DNA of 64,000 nucleotides. Source: an uncultured Clostridia bacterium. Its GTDB lineage: Bacteria > Bacillota > Clostridia > Christensenellales > UBA1242. Shown piece by piece: positions 7,148 through 15,646 of this stretch (its first letter is position 1; each line of letters begins with the position of its first letter). The position numbers and the translations under genes were made by a program. Where the stretch lies: positions 1-64,000 of the forward strand of contig CAKVGZ010000002.1 of assembly GCA_934747765.1 (NCBI GenBank). Direction: 5' to 3'. The notes beneath the pieces were generated by a model, which searched no databases, was not told the DNA's origin, and saw only the letters and a program-made list of their open reading frames with translations.

Positions 7148-7804
7148 TTATTTTTGTTCGTCATTCTCAATCTGCCTTGACTGAGCACTTTGAGCGCAAG
7201 CAACAGCAAGTGTGGCAATTGCTTTTTGCTTTTCTTTCCTTCTGTTCCTGAAAACAATGTCTTTTGGATGTTCTCCGCTTCCATCCATATAAATTCTTGT
7301 CATGTTGTCTTGCTCTAAAGCGTAATTAAACAAAGTGCTTGCACCACGTTGAAGTGGAGTTTTAATCCATGTTTGTTCTTCGTACTGTGGCTTTTGCGTT
7401 AATTTCGCCCATTCCATTTTAGGTGTCACAGGAACTTCATGAAATGAAAACTGGCAACCCAACAATTTAACAAACGTCACAGGCCTACCAACTTGGTCTT
7501 TTCCACAACAAAACGTTATAAAATTTTCATTGTTTTCAATTGAAGCGTCGATAGCCGATGCGATCAAATCTTTAAATGAATAATGCCTATTCTTGTTTAC
7601 TCCTTCAGTTTGTTTGTTTTTTGCACTCAACAAAATTACACTCGCAAAAAAAAGCAAGTAATCTTCTGGAGTTGACAAAAACATCATCCTTGTCAAAACT
7701 TCTGCACTTTCAACGTCCGCATCAGAAATTTCTTCAATTTCATGATTGAAAAAATTATCGTTTTTTTCTAAAAATGCTTGAAATCTATTAAAAAAATTTG
7801 CCAT
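7148..7804 (-). CDS. Unknown 218-aa protein between queA and tgt
   Basis: 218 aa, soluble, with no recognised motif. A central region contains 'F.TFCCGKD..GRPVTFVKLLGC', and the C-terminus is basic. There is no Shine-Dalgarno, but TTGAAT-N17-TAAAAT ends six bases before the ATG. It may therefore be transcribed as a leaderless message from a promoter inside the ruv-queA-tgt operon, separately from the long transcript. Function unknown. Confidence 0.65.
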   Translation of the reverse strand: MANFFNRFQAFLEKNDNFFNHEIEEISDADVESAEVLTRMMFLSTPEDYLLFFASVILLSAKNKQTEGVNKNRHYSFKDLIASAIDASIENNENFITFCCGKDQVGRPVTFVKLLGCQFSFHEVPVTPKMEWAKLTQKPQYEEQTWIKTPLQRGASTLFNYALEQDNMTRIYMDGSGEHPKDIVFRNRRKEKQKAIATLAVACAQSAQSRQIENDEQK

Positions 7805-7810
7805 ATTTGA

Positions 7811-7839
7811 ATTTTATCATATCCTTAATTTTAATTCAA
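7811..7839 (-). promoter_or_regulatory. Internal promoter for a leaderless message
   Basis: On the minus strand: TTGAAT (7834-7839), 17-bp spacer, TAAAAT (7811-7816), six bases, then ATG (7802-7804). The predicted +1 falls on or next to the A of the start codon. Confidence 0.65.
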
Positions 7840-7844
7840 TAGTT

Positions 7845-8987
7845 TTATATAAACAAACAACAGTCGCCGAAGGAAAAAAATCTGTATTTGTTTTCAACTG
7901 CAATTTTATAAATTTCTTTAACATTTTTTAGACCAATGAATGCGGATATAAGCATCAGAAGTGTGCTTTCTGGCAGATGAAAGTTGGTTATAAGTGCGTC
8001 AACAATTTTGAAGTTGTATGGTGGATAGATAAAAATGTCTGTATCTTTTTCTCCGCTTTTAAGACCATAAAACTCTTTCCCGTTTTCATTGTGTTTTTCT
8101 GCCATGCTTTCAAGCGTTCTCATTGAAGTGGTTCCAACAGCAATCACTCTTCTGCCTTCTCTTTTTGCATCAGTAACAATTTTTGCAACTTCTTCAGAAA
8201 CTTTTATATGTTCACTGTGCATTTTGTGGTCCAAAATGTTTTCTTCTTTAACTGGTCTGAAAGTGCCAAGTCCAATATGCAACAAAACTTCGGCGATGAT
8301 TACGCCTTTGTTTTTCAGTTTTTCCAAGATTTCTGGAGTGAAATGAAGCCCTGCTGTTGGCGCTGCGCTGGAGCCCAATGTTTTCGAATAGACCGTTTGA
8401 TATCTTTCTTTTTCAGTTAGTTTTTCATGAATATAGGGAGGAAGAGGCATTGTTCCAATTCTGTCCAAAATTTCTTCAAATGACACTGTCTTTCCGTTCT
8501 TTGTTTCGTCAAACAAAAACTCAATTTCACATTCGCCATAATCTCCAACTTTCAAAATCTTTCCAGAAAGTTCGTCGTTGAATTTCAGCTCAGTTCCTTC
8601 TTTCAAACGTTTTGTTGGTCTTGCAATAACTTCCCATTTTTTCAAATCTATGCGCTTTTGAAGCAATATTTCAATTTTTGCGCCCGTTTGCTCTTTAATT
8701 GCAAAAAGTCGTGCAGGAAGAACCCTTGAATTGTTCACAACAAGAACGTCGCCTGTCTTAAGATAATCCACAATGTCATAGAAATGTTTGTGTTCAATGT
8801 TTTTCTGAAAATCTGTGGCATCAAATTCTTTTTCATCAAAAATTCTTTTCCCCGAAAAAACAAGCATGCGAGAACTGTCCCTTTTTTCCAAGGGAGTTTG
8901 AGCAATTAATTCTTCAGGCAAATCGTAGTTATATGTTGATTTTAGAGTGTAATTTTCCATATCAAGCATTGTTGCAAATCCACGCAA
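7845..8987 (-). CDS. queA: QueA, SAM:tRNA ribosyltransferase-isomerase
   Basis: Up to 380 aa. It transfers the ribosyl group of S-adenosylmethionine to preQ1-tRNA, making epoxyqueuosine. The family signature 'APTAGLHFT' (about residue 232) and 'DLPEELIAQTP' near the N-terminus are present. The start is uncertain. AAAAGGAG (8991-8998) is three bases from a TTG at 8987, 21 from an ATG at 8969 and 30 from an ATG at 8960; family alignment favours 8960 or 8969. It is in the ruvB-queA-tgt operon. Confidence 0.95.
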   Translation of the reverse strand: MRGFATMLDMENYTLKSTYNYDLPEELIAQTPLEKRDSSRMLVFSGKRIFDEKEFDATDFQKNIEHKHFYDIVDYLKTGDVLVVNNSRVLPARLFAIKEQTGAKIEILLQKRIDLKKWEVIARPTKRLKEGTELKFNDELSGKILKVGDYGECEIEFLFDETKNGKTVSFEEILDRIGTMPLPPYIHEKLTEKERYQTVYSKTLGSSAAPTAGLHFTPEILEKLKNKGVIIAEVLLHIGLGTFRPVKEENILDHKMHSEHIKVSEEVAKIVTDAKREGRRVIAVGTTSMRTLESMAEKHNENGKEFYGLKSGEKDTDIFIYPPYNFKIVDALITNFHLPESTLLMLISAFIGLKNVKEIYKIAVENKYRFFSFGDCCLFI

Positions 8988-9000
8988 CCGCTCCTTTTAA

Positions 9001-10002
9001 TCATTCTGGCATAACTCTTCCAAGATGGTCGTAGGCAGGTTTTAAGACAATTCTCCCGCGAGGCGTTCTTGAAATGTAGCCGAGTTGAATTAAATAAGGT
9101 TCATAAACATCTTCAATTGTTGATGCTTCTTCACCTGTTGCCGCCGCCAAAGTTTCAAGACCAACTGGTCCGCCTCCAAATTTGTCTATCATAGTTTCCA
9201 AAATTCTTCTGTCAACCATGTCCAATCCAAGTTTGTCAACTTCCATAAGTCCCAGTGCTTTGTCGGCAAGTTCAAATGTTATTTTTCCTTCGCCAATAAC
9301 TTGGGCAAAATCCCTAACACGTTTTAAAAGTCTGTTTGCAATTCTTGGAGTGCCTCTGCTTCTTCTTGCAATTTCAAGTGTTGCCTCGTCATCGATGTCT
9401 ATTCCCAAAATTTTGGCTGAGCGCGACACAATGACCGAAAGGTCCTTGTCTGAATATAATTCCAATCTTGCAATAACCCCAAAACGGTCACGCAAAGGTC
9501 CTGCAATCATTCCTGCCTTTGTTGTTGCGCCAATCAAAGTGAAAGGCTTGATTTTAAGACGCATATTTCGCGCAGATGGGCCTTTCCCAACAATGAAGTC
9601 AAGAGCAAAATCTTCCATTGCAGGATACAAAATTTCTTCAACACTTTTATTCAATCTGTGTATTTCGTCGATGAACAAAACATCGTTGGTGCTGAGGTTT
9701 GTTAAAATTGCCGCAAGGTCTGCTGCATGTTCAATTGCAGGACCAGAAGTGATTTTTATTTGCGAACCAAGTTCGTTTGCAATAATGTGAGAAATTGTTG
9801 TTTTTCCAAGACCTGGTGGACCATACAAAAGAACATGGTCAAGAGCTTCTTTTCTTTCTTTTGCCGCTTTTATGTAAACTGACAAATTTGCTTTTAATTT
9901 TTCTTGACCAACATACTCATTCATCGATGTTGGTCTGAGTTTGTTTTCAATTTCAACATCGGTGATGTTTTTTGTGCTTGTTATAAATCTGTTGTTTTCC
10001 AT
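9001..10002 (-). CDS. ruvB: RuvB Holliday junction branch-migration ATPase
   Basis: 333 aa, full length. Walker A GPPGLGKTT (about 61), Walker B 'LFIDEIHR' (about 111), sensor 1 'GATTKAG', arginine-finger region 'GPLRDRFG' and a C-terminal winged helix ('GGGPVGLETLA') are all visible. It forms hexameric motors with RuvA that drive branch migration. It lies directly after ruvA with eight bases between them. Confidence 0.98.
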   Translation of the reverse strand: MENNRFITSTKNITDVEIENKLRPTSMNEYVGQEKLKANLSVYIKAAKERKEALDHVLLYGPPGLGKTTISHIIANELGSQIKITSGPAIEHAADLAAILTNLSTNDVLFIDEIHRLNKSVEEILYPAMEDFALDFIVGKGPSARNMRLKIKPFTLIGATTKAGMIAGPLRDRFGVIARLELYSDKDLSVIVSRSAKILGIDIDDEATLEIARRSRGTPRIANRLLKRVRDFAQVIGEGKITFELADKALGLMEVDKLGLDMVDRRILETMIDKFGGGPVGLETLAAATGEEASTIEDVYEPYLIQLGYISRTPRGRIVLKPAYDHLGRVMPE

Positions 10003-10010
10003 CTAATCCC

Positions 10011-10592
10011 CTAATTCAAATTTTGAAAAGCGCGCGTTATTATGTCTTCCGCTTTGTCACCTTCCATTGCGTTTTCTCTTGCAAGACGATATGCATCGTT
10101 TTTGTTAACACCAAGAGCTATGAGCGCCTCTGTTGCTTCGTCAATTGCACTTTCATTTAACATTGGAACATTCTCTTCACTAAATCCAACAATTGAAATT
10201 TTGTCTTTAAGTTCCAAAACTATTCTTTCAGCGGTCTTTTTTCCAAGTCCTTTTATTGAAGAAAGCAATTTTGTGTCTTCTGTTTTGATTGCAACTGCAA
10301 GGTCCGAAAGCCTAATCCCTGAAAGAATGGAAAGAGCCACCTTTGGACCAATTCCAGAAACGCTTGTTAATTTCAAAAACATATCTTTTTCTTCCAAAGT
10401 CGAAAACCCGAACAAACTCAGTTCGTCTTCACGCACGTTCAAAAAAGTGTAAATTTTTGCAACCGCCCCAACTTGAGGAAGTGACGAAAGAGTTGTTTGA
10501 GAAACAAAAATTTCATAGCCAACAGAATTGTTTTCCACAACAACTGCATTTTCAGATTTCGATACTAATTCACCAACAATATAATTAATCAT
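10011..10592 (-). CDS. ruvA: RuvA Holliday junction-binding subunit
   Basis: 193 aa, with N-terminal OB fold, two helix-hairpin-helix motifs ('VSGIGPKVALSIL', 'IKGLGKKTAERIV') and a C-terminal three-helix domain that contacts RuvB. No Shine-Dalgarno is present. A TAAACT hexamer (10599-10604) lies six bases before the ATG, with TTTACA 18 bases further up, so a leaderless transcript is possible. Confidence 0.97.
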   Translation of the reverse strand: MINYIVGELVSKSENAVVVENNSVGYEIFVSQTTLSSLPQVGAVAKIYTFLNVREDELSLFGFSTLEEKDMFLKLTSVSGIGPKVALSILSGIRLSDLAVAIKTEDTKLLSSIKGLGKKTAERIVLELKDKISIVGFSEENVPMLNESAIDEATEALIALGVNKNDAYRLARENAMEGDKAEDIITRAFQNLN

Positions 10593-10644
10593 AAAAAAAG
10601 TTTAGCACAAATGATGCCAAACTGTAAACATTTTTCTTCAATTT

Positions 10645-11124
10645 TTAAATTAAACTTTGATTGAAGTTTGCATGAGTGATTGCAACAGCAAGCGCGTCCG
10701 CCGCATCGTCTGGTTTTGGAATTTTTTCAAGCCCCAAAATTGCCGTGACCATATATTGAACTTGCGCTTTTTCTGCCCTGCCATTTCCTGTTAATGCTTG
10801 CTTTATTTGAAGAGGTGTGTATTCAAAAATTTCTCCACAAGAATGAATCCCTGCAAGAAGAATTATTCCACGCGCCTCGGCAACAGGAATGACTGTCGTT
10901 TGATTTTTGAAATAAAAAAGTTCTTCAATTGCCATTTGCTCGGGCTTGTATGTGTCAATCAGTTGCTTTATTGCATCATAAATCATTGCAAGCCTAACAG
11001 GGATGCTCTCTTCTTTTGGTGTTTCAATAACGCCATAATCTACCACTTTATATTCCCCGCCTTCATAGTCTATAACTCCAAAACCAACTATGCCATAACC
11101 AGGGTCAATTCCAAGAATTCTCAT
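10645..11124 (-). CDS. ruvC: RuvC Holliday junction resolvase
   Basis: 159 aa from the ATG at 11124, where the family starts (MRILGIDPGYG). In-frame codons up to 11214 are not family-like. Acidic catalytic residues are seen in GIDPG (Asp7), 'AIEELFY' and 'DAADALAVA'. It cuts Holliday junctions symmetrically after RuvAB migration. No Shine-Dalgarno; TATAAT ends six bases before the ATG, pointing to leaderless initiation. It heads the operon ruvC-ruvA-ruvB-queA-x-tgt-yajC. Confidence 0.97.
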   Translation of the reverse strand: MRILGIDPGYGIVGFGVIDYEGGEYKVVDYGVIETPKEESIPVRLAMIYDAIKQLIDTYKPEQMAIEELFYFKNQTTVIPVAEARGIILLAGIHSCGEIFEYTPLQIKQALTGNGRAEKAQVQYMVTAILGLEKIPKPDDAADALAVAITHANFNQSLI

Positions 11125-11238
11125 GAAAATATTATAATATAAGATAACAATAAAACCAAATGAAATATCATTTTCAACAAAATTCGCCCAAATGTACGAA
11201 TATAAAAATATCAATATGAGAAATATTAGAATATAGTT

Positions 11239-11448
11239 ATGAAAATTCTACTACCTCAACGACTAACAAATTTAAGAATTGCAAGTGGTCTTTCAAAGCT
11301 TCAACTTGCAAATGCAATTTCTGTTTCAGACACAGCAATTGGCAAATGGGAAAATGGTTTGCGTCAACCAAGTTTGGCATGCCTATGGAAGTTGGCAGAC
11401 TTTTTTGATGTAACAGTTGATTTTTTAATTGGAAGAGAAGAAGTTTAG
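11239..11448 (+). CDS. XRE/Cro-type transcription regulator
   Basis: 69 aa, a single helix-turn-helix domain: 'LTNLRIASGLSKLQLANAI' then 'AIGKWENGLRQPS' and 'LADFFDVTVDFLIG'. Such short Cro-like proteins are typically phage-type or accessory repressors. No Shine-Dalgarno; TAGAAT (11227-11232) lies six bases before the ATG. It is divergent from ruvC and 38 bases upstream of the truncated radC, so it may be co-transcribed with it. Confidence 0.85.
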   Translation: MKILLPQRLTNLRIASGLSKLQLANAISVSDTAIGKWENGLRQPSLACLWKLADFFDVTVDFLIGREEV

Positions 11449-11486
11449 TGCTATAATTCTTCTTAGAAGGATATAGCGATTTAAAA

Positions 11487-11993
11487 ATGAAAGAAATGCA
11501 TAATAAAACTAACGAAAACATTCATTCAAAACACAGGCAAAGATTAAGACACATAATTTATAATTCAGATTTCGACAACTTGACAGAAATTCAAATTTTG
11601 GAATATGTTTTAACATTATCCATTCCGCGAAAAGACACAAATCCAATTGCACATAGATTGCTCGACGAATTCAAAACAATTGCAAACGTTTTTGAAGCAG
11701 ACTATTCGAGTTTGGTTAATATTGATGGAATTGGTTCAGAAACAGCAAAACATATCAAAGCGCTCAGCAAATTGTTTTATTACTATCGCACAAGTTCAAC
11801 TGTCAAGAACGGCAAAGTGACCTTGAACACTCCAAACGATTTTATAAAACATTTCACACCATATCTTGAAAGCAAAACTGTTGAAGAATTTTATATTGCT
11901 TGCTTAACAGCAAACAGCGAAGTGATAAAAACTGCTCTTATTGGAACAAGCACTTCGCGCTTCGGAATCACATTGTTCAAGCAAACTGTTTGA
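11487..11993 (+). pseudogene. Truncated RadC-family (JAB/MPN) protein
   Basis: 168 aa. It has the N-terminal UPF0758 helices ('HRQRLRHII', 'ILEYVL') and the helix-hairpin-helix 'LVNIDGIGSETAKHIKALS'. It then has only the first strands of the JAB domain ('EEFYIACLTANSEVI'). The frame stops before the expected HxHPSG...D zinc motif of RadC, which is normally about 225 aa. No continuation is seen in any frame before a strong terminator at 12021. It is either a decayed gene or a DNA-binding form without catalysis. It borders the phage-like island. Confidence 0.75.
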
Positions 11994-12020
11994 AATGGCA
12001 ACTTTTAATAAATCCAAATT

Positions 12021-12056
12021 AACTTCCGACGATAATAAATAAGTCGGAAGTTTTTT
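12021..12056 (+). terminator. Terminator after truncated radC
   Basis: Perfect ten-bp stem AACTTCCGAC/GTCGGAAGTT with 12-base loop and six T. Confidence 0.9.
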
Positions 12057-12098
12057 CGTGCAATTTCAACAAACTTTCGTAGCAAAAAGACCTCACTA

Positions 12099-12127
12099 TT
12101 GACACACGTCCCAATTTAATGTACAAT
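12099..12127 (+). promoter_or_regulatory. Promoter of the metallophosphoesterase operon
   Basis: TTGACA (12099-12104), 17-bp spacer, TACAAT (12122-12127). Near-consensus. It is followed by AAAGGAG (12141-12147) and the ATG at 12155. Confidence 0.85.
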
Positions 12128-12154
12128 ATGATTGTTTAATAAAGGAGAGTGATT

Positions 12155-13297
12155 ATGACAAATAATTCAAATGAAGACTTCTCTGGGGGCGAGAAGATAA
12201 GCAACAAGAAGAACCTAGGAAGCGACGTTTTCAGACTTGAAAAAAGACTTTATGAAAAAGGCAACCCAATTGCAAAGGCGTATGATGAGATTGTGAAAAG
12301 CGAAGCACCAAAGCCAATCAACCACCTTTTCTACGACCTTTCAGACACAGACCATTTTGATTTGTTGGTTTTAACCGACAACCACTGGGGCTCGATATCT
12401 TCGCATTTTATGGCAACAGTGGCAGCCCAAATGATGGCAAAATATGTTCCTTCAATATACATAGGATATAACGGAGATAACAGAAACAATGCGCTCAACA
12501 CAGAGCAATGCGTTTCAAGTCCACTTGACAATGCGCTTTCTCCAGTTATTGAATTAAAACTTTGGTATGATGTTTTGGCAGATCCAGTTATCAGAGAAAA
12601 GGTTCTGTTCATCAATTCAGGAAATCATGACAATGGCGAACGAACAAAAGACATTGGAACAGATATTCTTGCAACAGCTTTTGCTGGCACACCATATTTC
12701 GAGAGATATTCTCGTTTTGCAACGCTCTTAACAGTTCGTCTAAAAGCAGACAACAAGGTTGGCAAAGTTGGCTATGAAGATGTTAAGATTTATATCGACC
12801 ATGGCAATGGCCTTGTTGGAGGCGATGGAAACAAATTGGATGCAGGAATGAAACTTGCAAGACAATATGGTGCGCGAATTGCAATTTTCGGCCACGTCCA
12901 CCAAGACATGTCGGCAGACTATCGCGTTGAAAATCTCGTTGACCCAAATGGAAGCAAAACAGTGAAGAACGACCTGACATGCATAGTTCTTCCAGCCACC
13001 TTAGGTCAAGAAACTTATGCTCTAGACAAGAGATATGAAACTGCTCCAAGCGACTTGAAATTGATTCGAATTGGAACAAAAGAAAATGATTATCTTCTAG
13101 GTTCAACTCAAAGAGAGCGTCGCACTCTTCCAAAAACTTCAATCTATTGCGATTGCACTCCTATTCCAAATAAACTTTGGAAGTTTGCAATGAGTGAAGC
13201 AAACAGACTTCGTGAAAAGTTTGAAAACATTCAAAGCAACACAAATTTGGTCAACAAAAAACTTAAAGATATAATCGAAACATATTATCAAAATTAG
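12155..13297 (+). CDS. Calcineurin-like metallophosphoesterase
   Basis: 380 aa from the ATG at 12155, seven bases after AAAGGAG; a GTG two codons earlier is too close to the site. All metallophosphoesterase motifs are visible: D-N-H near residue 70 ('LTDNHWG'), 'GYNGDNRN' (about 108), 'SGNHDNG' (about 153), 'YIDHGNG' and 'FGHVHQD' (about 247). It is probably a two-metal phosphodiesterase or nuclease in the cytoplasm; substrate unknown. It is first gene of a plus-strand operon with a degenerate relative and a zinc ribbon. The operon converges on the capsid operon, so it may belong to that island. Confidence 0.85.
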   Translation: MTNNSNEDFSGGEKISNKKNLGSDVFRLEKRLYEKGNPIAKAYDEIVKSEAPKPINHLFYDLSDTDHFDLLVLTDNHWGSISSHFMATVAAQMMAKYVPSIYIGYNGDNRNNALNTEQCVSSPLDNALSPVIELKLWYDVLADPVIREKVLFINSGNHDNGERTKDIGTDILATAFAGTPYFERYSRFATLLTVRLKADNKVGKVGYEDVKIYIDHGNGLVGGDGNKLDAGMKLARQYGARIAIFGHVHQDMSADYRVENLVDPNGSKTVKNDLTCIVLPATLGQETYALDKRYETAPSDLKLIRIGTKENDYLLGSTQRERRTLPKTSIYCDCTPIPNKLWKFAMSEANRLREKFENIQSNTNLVNKKLKDIIETYYQN

Positions 13298-13307
13298 GAG
13301 ATGACGT

Positions 13308-14450
13308 ATGGCAAATCTTGACAGAATAATTTCTAAAGGCTATCAAAACAGGCTAAAAAAAGAAAGAGAAACAAAAGGTCTTTATGACACAATTTATGTG
13401 CCAGAAAACCAAAAAACAATAAATCTTCTTCCAATCCAAAATTTGTTTTATGGAAACGACAAGTGTCCCCCACGATTGGAAATATTACTTGACCACATCA
13501 AAAGAATTAACGATTTAGAAGAAGGTGCTTTCTTCATTGGCGGAAATTTGTTCTATTATCCAGCAGGCAACACAGAAAAGAAGGAAAATCTTGCAAAAGG
13601 TTACATAGACGACGTTTCAGAAATATTGCGAGTTGCCGACAAGAACAAAATTTTGTTTATGTATAACGGAGTTAATGAAGGAAAGTTCATTAATGACAGA
13701 ACTTTGAAATATCCAATTGAAACAAGCAAAATTGTGGCTCAAAATTTGGGCATAGAAGACAAGTATTATGATGACAACAAAGCAGAAATAACTTTTGTTT
13801 TCAACAACGCATTAACAAACTACAGTCAAGAAATTTTGAAATGTTTGTTCACAAGCCAAGGTCCAATTTCAACCACAACAAATGCAATTGCAACAAAACT
13901 TAACAGCATTGCAAACAGCAACATCAACAAGGGCGTTATAGTGGACACAAGTTCTTCAAAATTTTACACTAAAAAGAAGATTGTCAATCGTTCAAAAGAC
14001 CCTCTAACTTCAGTCTATCAAGACTTAACCTTGATAAGCACAGCAGGCTACACATCAATGCCTCAAGTTGCAACTTCAAAACAAATCAATGAATATGCTT
14101 TGAATGAGAGATATATTGAGCTCAAAATTGAACAAAAGAACCCTGTGTTCCACCAAGATTCAATAAGAGCAACAAATACAATCAAAGATGACGAATTTGA
14201 TAGAACAGCAACTTGCCTAACAATTGGCGTAAATTACGATTTGTATTTTGATGAAGAATTGTTCAGAAGATTGAATGATGTTTTGTTTGAAAATGTTTAT
14301 ACAAAAGAAAGCCTCAAAGGAAAACTGGAAGAAAAGAGTGAACAAAACTTGCACGAATCAAGCAAAGAAATTTATAACGAAATGAAAGAAAAGCAAAAGC
14401 AAGAAAACAAACCAAAATCTATAGGACCAGCACCATACGTGTTTGAATAA
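13308..14450 (+). CDS. Catalytically dead relative of the upstream phosphoesterase (inferred)
   Basis: 380 aa, same length as the preceding gene and ten bases downstream of it. By eye it aligns with that protein. 'LLPIQNLFYGND' sits where LTDNHWG is, 'FFIGGNLFYY' where GYNGDNRN is, 'LFMYNGVNEGKF' where LFINSGNHDNG is, and 'GVIVDTSSSKF' where the GHVH strand is. The metal-binding Asp, His and Asn residues are thus all replaced, implying a pseudoenzyme, perhaps a regulatory or structural partner. A basic, Gln/Lys-rich tail follows residue 330. Similarity is weak, so homology is an inference. Confidence 0.6.
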   Translation: MANLDRIISKGYQNRLKKERETKGLYDTIYVPENQKTINLLPIQNLFYGNDKCPPRLEILLDHIKRINDLEEGAFFIGGNLFYYPAGNTEKKENLAKGYIDDVSEILRVADKNKILFMYNGVNEGKFINDRTLKYPIETSKIVAQNLGIEDKYYDDNKAEITFVFNNALTNYSQEILKCLFTSQGPISTTTNAIATKLNSIANSNINKGVIVDTSSSKFYTKKKIVNRSKDPLTSVYQDLTLISTAGYTSMPQVATSKQINEYALNERYIELKIEQKNPVFHQDSIRATNTIKDDEFDRTATCLTIGVNYDLYFDEELFRRLNDVLFENVYTKESLKGKLEEKSEQNLHESSKEIYNEMKEKQKQENKPKSIGPAPYVFE

Positions 14451-14458
14451 GGAGAAAA

Positions 14459-14719
14459 ATGGAATTAGGAATTGAAACAAGGGGCACAAAAAATTATTGT
14501 AAAACTTGTGGGCACGAACTTAATATGGATGTGCAAAATCAAATATACAATTTTTGTCCATTCTGCTCTGCTCCGCTGAATCTTGTTGCTTTCAACTTTG
14601 TTAAAGAAAAAGAAAAAAGCATAAAATTCCAAGCAGTTGAAGAAATCATTCACATGACTAAACGAAAAGAAGTGTTGGAAATATTAAAAGAATATCTTGA
14701 CAGAATTTCAATCGAATAG
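14459..14719 (+). CDS. Small zinc-ribbon protein
   Basis: 86 aa. Two CxxC pairs, 'YCKTCGHE' (about residue 14) and 'FCPFCSAP' (about 33), form a zinc ribbon. A helical C-terminal half follows. It begins eight bases after the pseudo-phosphoesterase with GGAGAA as ribosome binding site, so it is the third gene of that operon. Probably a protein- or nucleic-acid-binding accessory; function unknown. Confidence 0.7.
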   Translation: MELGIETRGTKNYCKTCGHELNMDVQNQIYNFCPFCSAPLNLVAFNFVKEKEKSIKFQAVEEIIHMTKRKEVLEILKEYLDRISIE

Positions 14720-14751
14720 TCCTATATCAAAAAATTAAAGCATAAAATACC

Positions 14752-14776
14752 CATGTATGAAAATATGTGGGTTTTT
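14752..14776 (+). terminator. Terminator-like hairpin overlapping a start codon
   Basis: ACCCA...TGGGT with an inner TAT/ATA pair and GAAA loop, followed by six T. The deacetylase ATG (14757) lies inside the hairpin. It could end the phosphoesterase operon or act as an attenuator or translational switch for the next gene. Confidence 0.5.
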
Positions 14777-15503
14777 TAATAAAAGAAAAAAGAAAAAATT
14801 ATCGCCAAAATCTTTCAGAAATATCTTTGCAAACGTAATAATAGGCTGTTTGCTTATTGGTTTGTTTGCACTAACATACACGGGCGGAACATTGAATGCT
14901 TCTTCACCTTCAAAAGAAGAAGCGGTTTATCATGGCAATATAAATTCAAAAAATATTTGTTTGATGATAAATGTTTATTGGGGCAACGAATATCTCGACT
15001 CAATGCTTAAAACTTTGAAAGACAACAATATTAAAACAACGTTTTTCGTTGGAGGAACTTGGGCAAACCAATACCCTGACCTTTTGAAAAAAATATATGA
15101 TGATGGCCATGAAATTGCCAACCATGGATATTATCACAAAGACCATAAAAATATTTCTTATGAAAAAAATAAAAAAGAAATTGAAGATAATCACAATTTG
15201 ATCAAAAAATTGCTTGGTTATGAAATGAAATTGTTTGCTCCCCCAAGTGGGTCATATTCGCAAACCACTTTGGAAATTGCAAAGGACCTTGGCTACACCA
15301 CAATAATGTGGACGCGCGACACAGTTGATTGGAGAGATAAAGATGCCAACACAATTTATCAGCGTGCAATCAAAAATGCATCTGGAGGCGATTTAATTTT
15401 AATGCATCCAACCGAAAAAACCGCTGAAGCCCTTCCTAAAATAATTAAAAAATTAAAAAATGATGGATTTAATTTAACAACTGTTACAGAATGTTTGAAA
15501 TAA
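14757..15503 (+). CDS. YlxY/PdaB-like polysaccharide deacetylase family protein
   Basis: 248 aa. A basic N-terminus (KRKKKK) and one transmembrane segment (about 24-44) anchor it facing outward. The NodB fold follows: 'TTFFVGGTWA', zinc-binding 'HGYYH' (about 122), 'APPSGSYS', 'MWTRDTVDW' and 'LILMHPT'. The first motif, normally TFD, reads INVYWG, so the catalytic-base Asp is replaced by Asn. That departure is also known in YlxY-type sporulation relatives. It may bind or weakly modify peptidoglycan. There is no Shine-Dalgarno, and the start sits in a hairpin with a T run. Confidence 0.8.
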   Translation: MKICGFFNKRKKKKLSPKSFRNIFANVIIGCLLIGLFALTYTGGTLNASSPSKEEAVYHGNINSKNICLMINVYWGNEYLDSMLKTLKDNNIKTTFFVGGTWANQYPDLLKKIYDDGHEIANHGYYHKDHKNISYEKNKKEIEDNHNLIKKLLGYEMKLFAPPSGSYSQTTLEIAKDLGYTTIMWTRDTVDWRDKDANTIYQRAIKNASGGDLILMHPTEKTAEALPKIIKKLKNDGFNLTTVTECLK

Positions 15504-15604
15504 AAAAATAATAAAATTAATAAATAAATAATAAAAAAATAAGTTTTTTAATTAAAATTAACGAAAAAATTAATATTTTTTAAATAATATAAAAAATAAA
15601 TAAT

Positions 15605-15632
15605 AAAAAACGGAGCAAAATGCTCCGTTTTT
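15605..15632. terminator. Bidirectional terminator between converging operons
   Basis: CGGAGC/GCTCCG stem (15611-15627) with A run before and T run after. It serves the deacetylase (plus) and the holin end of the capsid operon (minus). The preceding 15504-15600 is almost pure A/T. Confidence 0.85.
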
Positions 15633-15646
15633 ATTTTTTCAGATAA

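Noticed and set aside
11994..12060. Frameshift explaining the short RadC
   Set aside because: No frame after 11993 encodes the missing JAB motif before the terminator, so truncation rather than a shift.
12149..12154. GTG start for the metallophosphoesterase
   Set aside because: It lies one base after AAAGGAG; the ATG at 12155 has normal spacing.
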